In this document: positions 5,990 to 9,602 of the stretch, in pieces
Numbering within the stretch: position 1 is the stretch's first letter
How the letters are laid out: each line of letters opens with the position of its first letter
NCBI GenBank assembly: GCA_016195505.1
Contig: JACPZN010000340.1
Location: 1-9,602 of the forward strand
Direction: 5' to 3'
Source: Nitrospirota bacterium
Lineage (GTDB): Bacteria > Nitrospirota > Nitrospiria > Nitrospirales > Nitrospiraceae
Length of the DNA stretch: 9,602 bases
Made by a program: the position numbers and the translations under genes
The notes under the pieces: generated by a model
The model's input: only the letters and a program-made list of their open reading frames with translations
Told to the model about the DNA's origin: nothing
The model's database searches: none

Positions 5990-7768
5990 CTAGAAAGTGC
6001 GATAGCCGTTTGTTATGGGCATGCGACGATCCTTGCCGAATGCCCGATGGGTAATCTTGATGCCGATGGGCGCTTGACGACGTTTGAACTCACTTCCATC
6101 CACCATTGCAATTACACGGGCCACGGTGGCACGATCGAACCCTGATTCGGCGATCTCTTCGAGAGAACGGTCTTCTTCCACATATGCCTGGAGAATGGGG
6201 TCGAGTATGGCATACGGTGGCAGCGAGTCTTCATCCTTTTGGTTGGGTTTCAACTCGGCGGTCGGCGGTCGGTCCAGAATTCGTTTGGGGATCATTGGAG
6301 ATGTGCCGCGAAGGTTCCGGAGCCGTGCCAACTTGTACACCATTGTTTTGGGTACGTCTTTGATTACGGCAAATCCACCGGCCATATCGCCGTAGAGCGT
6401 GGCATAGCCGACGCTTAGTTCGCTCTTGTTGCCTGTCGTCAACACGAGATGGCCAAACTTATTCGACAGGGCCATGAGAATATTGCCGCGAATACGGGCC
6501 TGCAGATTTTCCTCGGTTGTATCCGGCTGTTTGCCTTCGAACGAGGGAGCCAAGGACGTCCGGTAGGCATCGAATGTCAGCGTAATGGTCACCGTTTTCA
6601 ATTCGATACATAACCGGCTGACTAACTCAGCAACATCTTCTCCGCTCTCTTGTGAGGTATAGGGGGACGGCATAAAGACACCGAGCACATTCTCCGGACC
6701 AAGCGCGTCCACGGCAACCGCGGCGGTCAGTGCCGAATCGATTCCACCACTCAGCCCTATCACCACTCGCTTGAATCCATTTTTTCGCACATAATCTCTC
6801 ACACCCAAGACCAGCGCCTGATACACTTCTTCGATCTCTCCCAGCGGCTCCATCAGAGCTGGAACAAGTCTGGTCCGTCTCGCCTTGGCCGTCGGCATCT
6901 TTATCGCTAGACGATCAATGGCCGCTGCTGCTTTCGCACTCAGGGTCTTCCTTCGCCCATGAGCCATGCGCCCCCGCGCAACCGCATCGACGTTCAGATC
7001 GGCCACGAGCAAATCTTCCTGAAACGCGCGGCCGCGCGCGATTACGTTGCCGACCTGATCGAGAATCACGCTGTTGCCGTCGAAAATGAGCTCGTCCTGC
7101 CCTCCAACAGTATTTGTATAGGTCACGATGACCCCGTTTTCCCGCGCTCTGGTCGCCAGCATCTGCTCTCGCGAACGGCTTTTCCCGACATGGAACGGCG
7201 AGGCGTTCATATTGATGATTACCTCTGCGCCCGCCGCCGCTTGCGCACGGGTCGGCCCTTCAGGAAACCAGATATCTTCGCAAATGTTCACACCGATCGT
7301 CGTCCCGTTCAACACCAACAACGGGAGTCTCCGCCCTGGACAAAAATACCGGCTTTCGTCGAACACGCCGTAATTCGGAAGATACCACTTGCTGTAGCTG
7401 CCGACCAGATGCCCGTCAGCGATCATGGCCGCCGCGTTGTAGAGTTCATGCCGGCCAGCTGAAACGACTGATTGCCGCAAGGAGCGATGATCGGCCTGAT
7501 CCCCCGGCCCCACATAGCCCACCACTGCGACGATGTTGCGACAAGCCCGGATCACTTCGGCCAGCGCGCGCCAATTGTCTTCTACGAATTGGGGTTTGAG
7601 CAGGAGGTCTTCGGGTGGATAGCCGGTAATCGCCAGCTCGGGGAATGCGATCAGGTCGGCCTTGGCCTTCTTCGCCTCGCGCAGCCAAGCGACGATCCGG
7701 CGGACGTTCCCGTCCAGATCCCCGACTGTCGGATTCATCTGCACCATGGCGATTCGGAGTGTACGCAT
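5990..7768 (-). CDS. nadE: Glutamine-dependent NAD+ synthetase
   Basis: NadE makes NAD+ from deamido-NAD+ and ATP, using ammonia released from glutamine by its own amidase domain, the last step of NAD synthesis. From the ATG at 7768 the protein has 592 residues. The N-terminal nitrilase-type glutaminase (about 1-280) carries the Glu-Lys-Cys triad: E44 in FPELAITGYPPEDLL, K127 in SKWYLPNYG and C163 in NICEDIWFPEGP. The synthetase domain (about 310-592) has the SGGIDS PP-loop (340-345), TTGNKSELSVGYATLYGDMAGG (444-465) and the RPPTAELKPNQKDEDSLPPY block. The end, RRMPITNGYR, is typical. The frame is open 61 codons further upstream into aroB, but the ATG at 7768 has GGGAG 4 nt before it and the family begins at MRTLRIAMVQ. 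It lies 88 bp after aroB and could be co-transcribed with it. Confidence 0.96.
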   Translation of the reverse strand: MRTLRIAMVQMNPTVGDLDGNVRRIVAWLREAKKAKADLIAFPELAITGYPPEDLLLKPQFVEDNWRALAEVIRACRNIVAVVGYVGPGDQADHRSLRQSVVSAGRHELYNAAAMIADGHLVGSYSKWYLPNYGVFDESRYFCPGRRLPLLVLNGTTIGVNICEDIWFPEGPTRAQAAAGAEVIINMNASPFHVGKSRSREQMLATRARENGVIVTYTNTVGGQDELIFDGNSVILDQVGNVIARGRAFQEDLLVADLNVDAVARGRMAHGRRKTLSAKAAAAIDRLAIKMPTAKARRTRLVPALMEPLGEIEEVYQALVLGVRDYVRKNGFKRVVIGLSGGIDSALTAAVAVDALGPENVLGVFMPSPYTSQESGEDVAELVSRLCIELKTVTITLTFDAYRTSLAPSFEGKQPDTTEENLQARIRGNILMALSNKFGHLVLTTGNKSELSVGYATLYGDMAGGFAVIKDVPKTMVYKLARLRNLRGTSPMIPKRILDRPPTAELKPNQKDEDSLPPYAILDPILQAYVEEDRSLEEIAESGFDRATVARVIAMVDGSEFKRRQAPIGIKITHRAFGKDRRMPITNGYRTF

Positions 7769-7856
7769 CGTGCTCCCGCCAAAGAGGGTGCCGCTAGGGA
7801 ACCCGATTGCCTTAAACTCGGGCGCCGAGATCCTGTGTGTTGCTGATCGTGTCGGT

Positions 7857-8999
7857 CTACTTCCTTCCCTGAAGCGGTGCCTTGGAATGAGACTTATTGA
7901 CTCCGGACTCGGCTCGTGAAGCTTTATACCACCGATGGAACAGCTGCTCATCTATTGATGCCATACGGACACTTCCAATACGTTCCGGCCACACGCCTAC
8001 GACTTGTCCCCCTGAAACTTTCTTGTCATGAAGCATGGCCTTCCATACCTGAAAGGATGACCACCCAGGTATACGGTCGCTCAGCCCTGCAGACCGCACG
8101 AGATCTCGAATTTTTTCAACAACCTCACGGTCACAAATGCCCTGGAAACATGCAAGGTCGGCTTCCTGCACTAATCCAATCCCCACGGCTTCCCCATGGA
8201 GAAGTGACTCATATCCACCCAATGCCTCGAGTGCATGCCCGATTGTATGGCCATAATTGAGGATTCTCCTTCGATCAGACTCGCGCTCATCAGCCGTGAC
8301 CACTTGAGCTTTGATTTCACAGGACCGCTTTACCACCGCGGCGACTATGTCGGGCTGCCGTCTCAACAAACGCGGCATTTCCCGGTGGACATAGGCAAAG
8401 AATCCTTCATCAGCGATGATGCCATACTTGATCACTTCCGCAAGGCCCGCGACCCATTCACGCATGGGCAACGTGCGGAGGGACAACGGATCGATCCACA
8501 CCGCCTTAGGCTGATAGAACGCACCAATGAGATTTTTGCCAAGCCGATGGTCGACTCCCGTCTTGCCACCGACACTCGAATCCGCTTGAGCAACGAGAGT
8601 CGTCGGTATCTGGACAAAGGGAATACCACGTTGATAAATCGCTGCCGCAAAGCCTGTCAGATCTCCAACAACACCGCCTCCGAAGGCCACAAGAAGCGAA
8701 GATCGCTCGAACCGATGCCGTGCCAAGATATCCAGAATACGCCCGATCGTCTTGAGGGTCTTGGACTGTTCCCCGGGGGCCAGAATAATTGGAACAACTT
8801 CAATATCGTCGCGCTTGAGAGTGTCCAACACGTTTCGCATGTAGTGCCGGGCCACATGCCGATCAGTCACAATTCCAACTCTCCCCTTCGCTCCCAGTTT
8901 CTTCAGTCTGTCACCAAGTTTTTCCAAGAGGCCAGCCTGGATCAGAATGTCATAGCTTCGCTCGCCTAGGAAAACTGGAACCGTCGATATCGAGGCCAT
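7857..8999 (-). CDS. aroB: 3-dehydroquinate synthase
   Basis: AroB converts DAHP to 3-dehydroquinate, the second step of the shikimate pathway, using NAD+ and a divalent metal. The 380 residues are slightly above the usual 350-365, the excess being a polar C-terminal tail (KASRAESGVNKSHSKAPLQGRK). The NAD-binding GGGVVGDLTGF (107-117), PTTLVAQADSSVGGKTGVD (132-150) and NYGHTIGHALE (248-258) are intact. Probable metal ligands are E188 (GLAEVIKYG), H251 and H268 (LLHGEAV). The ATG at 8999 follows TAAGG by 7 nt. Upstream is the secretin gene, as in the common pilQ-aroB neighbourhood, but a hairpin and 284 bp intervene and no aroK is seen between them. Confidence 0.97.
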   Translation of the reverse strand: MASISTVPVFLGERSYDILIQAGLLEKLGDRLKKLGAKGRVGIVTDRHVARHYMRNVLDTLKRDDIEVVPIILAPGEQSKTLKTIGRILDILARHRFERSSLLVAFGGGVVGDLTGFAAAIYQRGIPFVQIPTTLVAQADSSVGGKTGVDHRLGKNLIGAFYQPKAVWIDPLSLRTLPMREWVAGLAEVIKYGIIADEGFFAYVHREMPRLLRRQPDIVAAVVKRSCEIKAQVVTADERESDRRRILNYGHTIGHALEALGGYESLLHGEAVGIGLVQEADLACFQGICDREVVEKIRDLVRSAGLSDRIPGWSSFQVWKAMLHDKKVSGGQVVGVWPERIGSVRMASIDEQLFHRWYKASRAESGVNKSHSKAPLQGRK

Positions 9000-9283
9000 T
9001 CAATAACCTTACGGAATAAATGCAAATGGAACTTTATAACGCCCCGGGGGTTCTTCACATGCCGCTGAAATGTCTCAACAATTCTGAAAGGGAGAGAATC
9101 GTAGCACAGCTAAGATAAAACTAAAAGGAACGTCTGTCCTCTTCAACCAAGAATTCAATTAGATTGTGGACTCTTCGAGAAGAACTGATGTGGGGTTGAA
9201 ACGACAAAGCGTGATGATACCGTGTGGGTGTCACCACGCTTTACCCCTGCAGAACGACAGGAAACGAGACTGCTCAGAGCATG
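9000..9283. other. Intergenic region before aroB
   Basis: This 284-bp gap holds the secretin terminator (9206-9242) and, downstream of it, AT-rich sequence that may contain the aroB promoter. A TATAAA-like -10 lies near 9033-9038 on the minus strand, about 35 bp before the aroB start, but no good -35 sits at the right distance. No gene is open here. Confidence 0.4.
9206..9242 (-). terminator. Terminator-like hairpin after the secretin gene
   Basis: AAAGCGTG (9206-9213) pairs with CACGCTTT (9235-9242), and TGATACC (9215-9221) pairs with GGTGTCA (9227-9233), separated by one A-C mismatch and closing a 5-nt loop. The stem totals 15 bp. On the minus strand the stem ends in CTTT and is followed by GTCGTTTC, a broken T-tract. 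It starts about 40 bases past the secretin stop, as expected for its terminator. Confidence 0.6.
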
Positions 9284-9602
9284 CTAGGTTTTGACAATGC
9301 TCGGCGTCAAGAAAATGAGCAGCTCTTGTTTGGCGACCGACTCAGATTTGTTCTTGAACAACCAGCCCACCACCGGGATGCGGGAAAGATACGGAACACC
9401 CTGAACGTTATTGTTCTGCGTGTCGACAAAGACTCCGCCGATCACCATCGTTTCCCCGTCCCGGACGATGACCTGAGTCGTCGCTTCTCGCCGGTCGATG
9501 CTTGGACCGGCTGGATTGCTTCGCGCGCCGACGGCATTCCGAGTCGCCCGTACCCGCATTAGAATTCTCTTTGCTTCTTCCTTTGGATCGCGCGAGGTGA
9601 TC
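9284..9602 (-). CDS. pilQ: Secretin C-terminus (type IV pilus PilQ-like), partial
   Basis: Only the last 106 codons are in the window; the frame stays open to the right edge, so the ATG at 9559 is internal and the start lies outside. The sequence carries the end of the bacterial secretin domain, which forms the outer-membrane channel of type IV pili and type II secretion: the ATTQVIVRDGETMVIGG segment, the VPYLSRIPVVGWLFKNK motif and the closing ELLIFLTPSIVK. The VP.LS.IP..GWLFK form and the proximity to aroB favour PilQ, but GspD-like secretins share this region and the amino-terminal domains that would decide (AMIN or N0/N1) are not visible. A hairpin follows the TAG stop. Confidence 0.85.
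   Translation of the reverse strand, partial: ITSRDPKEEAKRILMRVRATRNAVGARSNPAGPSIDRREATTQVIVRDGETMVIGGVFVDTQNNNVQGVPYLSRIPVVGWLFKNKSESVAKQELLIFLTPSIVKT

Noticed and set aside
7769..7951. Longer nadE start at 7951 adding 61 residues
   Set aside because: It would overlap the end of aroB, the added residues resemble no amidase domain, and the ATG at 7768 has a GGGAG site and the family's usual amino terminus.
8235..8969. 244-codon plus-strand frame opposite aroB
   Set aside because: Antisense shadow of a complete, conserved aroB.

Overview
The window is an ordinary-looking piece of bacterial chromosome of moderate-to-high GC content. Apart from one gene at the left, every gene lies on the minus strand. 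The sequences and the order secretin (PilQ-type) - aroB - nadE - glnB - glnD - glnA suggest a Gram-negative bacterium, most likely a Nitrospira-like member of the Nitrospirota. That placement is recalled from family character and gene order, not computed. I found no mobile element, CRISPR array, tRNA or rRNA.

Layout in the direction of minus-strand transcription (right to left): the C-terminal end of a type IV pilus/type II secretin enters at the right edge and ends at 9284, followed by a strong hairpin. Next come aroB (3-dehydroquinate synthase, shikimate pathway) and nadE (glutamine-dependent NAD+ synthetase). A 436-bp gene-free stretch follows. Then comes a compact nitrogen-control cassette: glnB (PII signal protein), glnD (PII uridylyltransferase/uridylyl-removing enzyme, overlapping glnB by one base as TAATG) and glnA (type I glutamine synthetase), closed by a hairpin terminator. 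A short plus-strand gene for an unrecognised, probably exported protein converges on glnA. The first 420 bp hold no gene I can support.

The PII protein senses 2-oxoglutarate/ATP/ADP, GlnD modifies its T-loop tyrosine according to glutamine level, and the signal is passed to glutamine synthetase. Both modifiable tyrosines (Tyr51 of GlnB, Tyr397 of GlnA) are present. GlnA makes the glutamine that NadE uses as amide donor.

The most notable observation is that glnA is damaged at its 3' end. The protein is normal to about residue 437 (VFTED). The roughly 30 residues that should follow are missing. The expected terminal Tyr-Asp-Val-stop appears directly afterwards, but in another frame. The open frame therefore runs on for 91 unrelated codons, through glnA's own terminator and into the antisense of the neighbouring gene. 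This is either a real deletion or an assembly error. I did not find a convincing new biological system.
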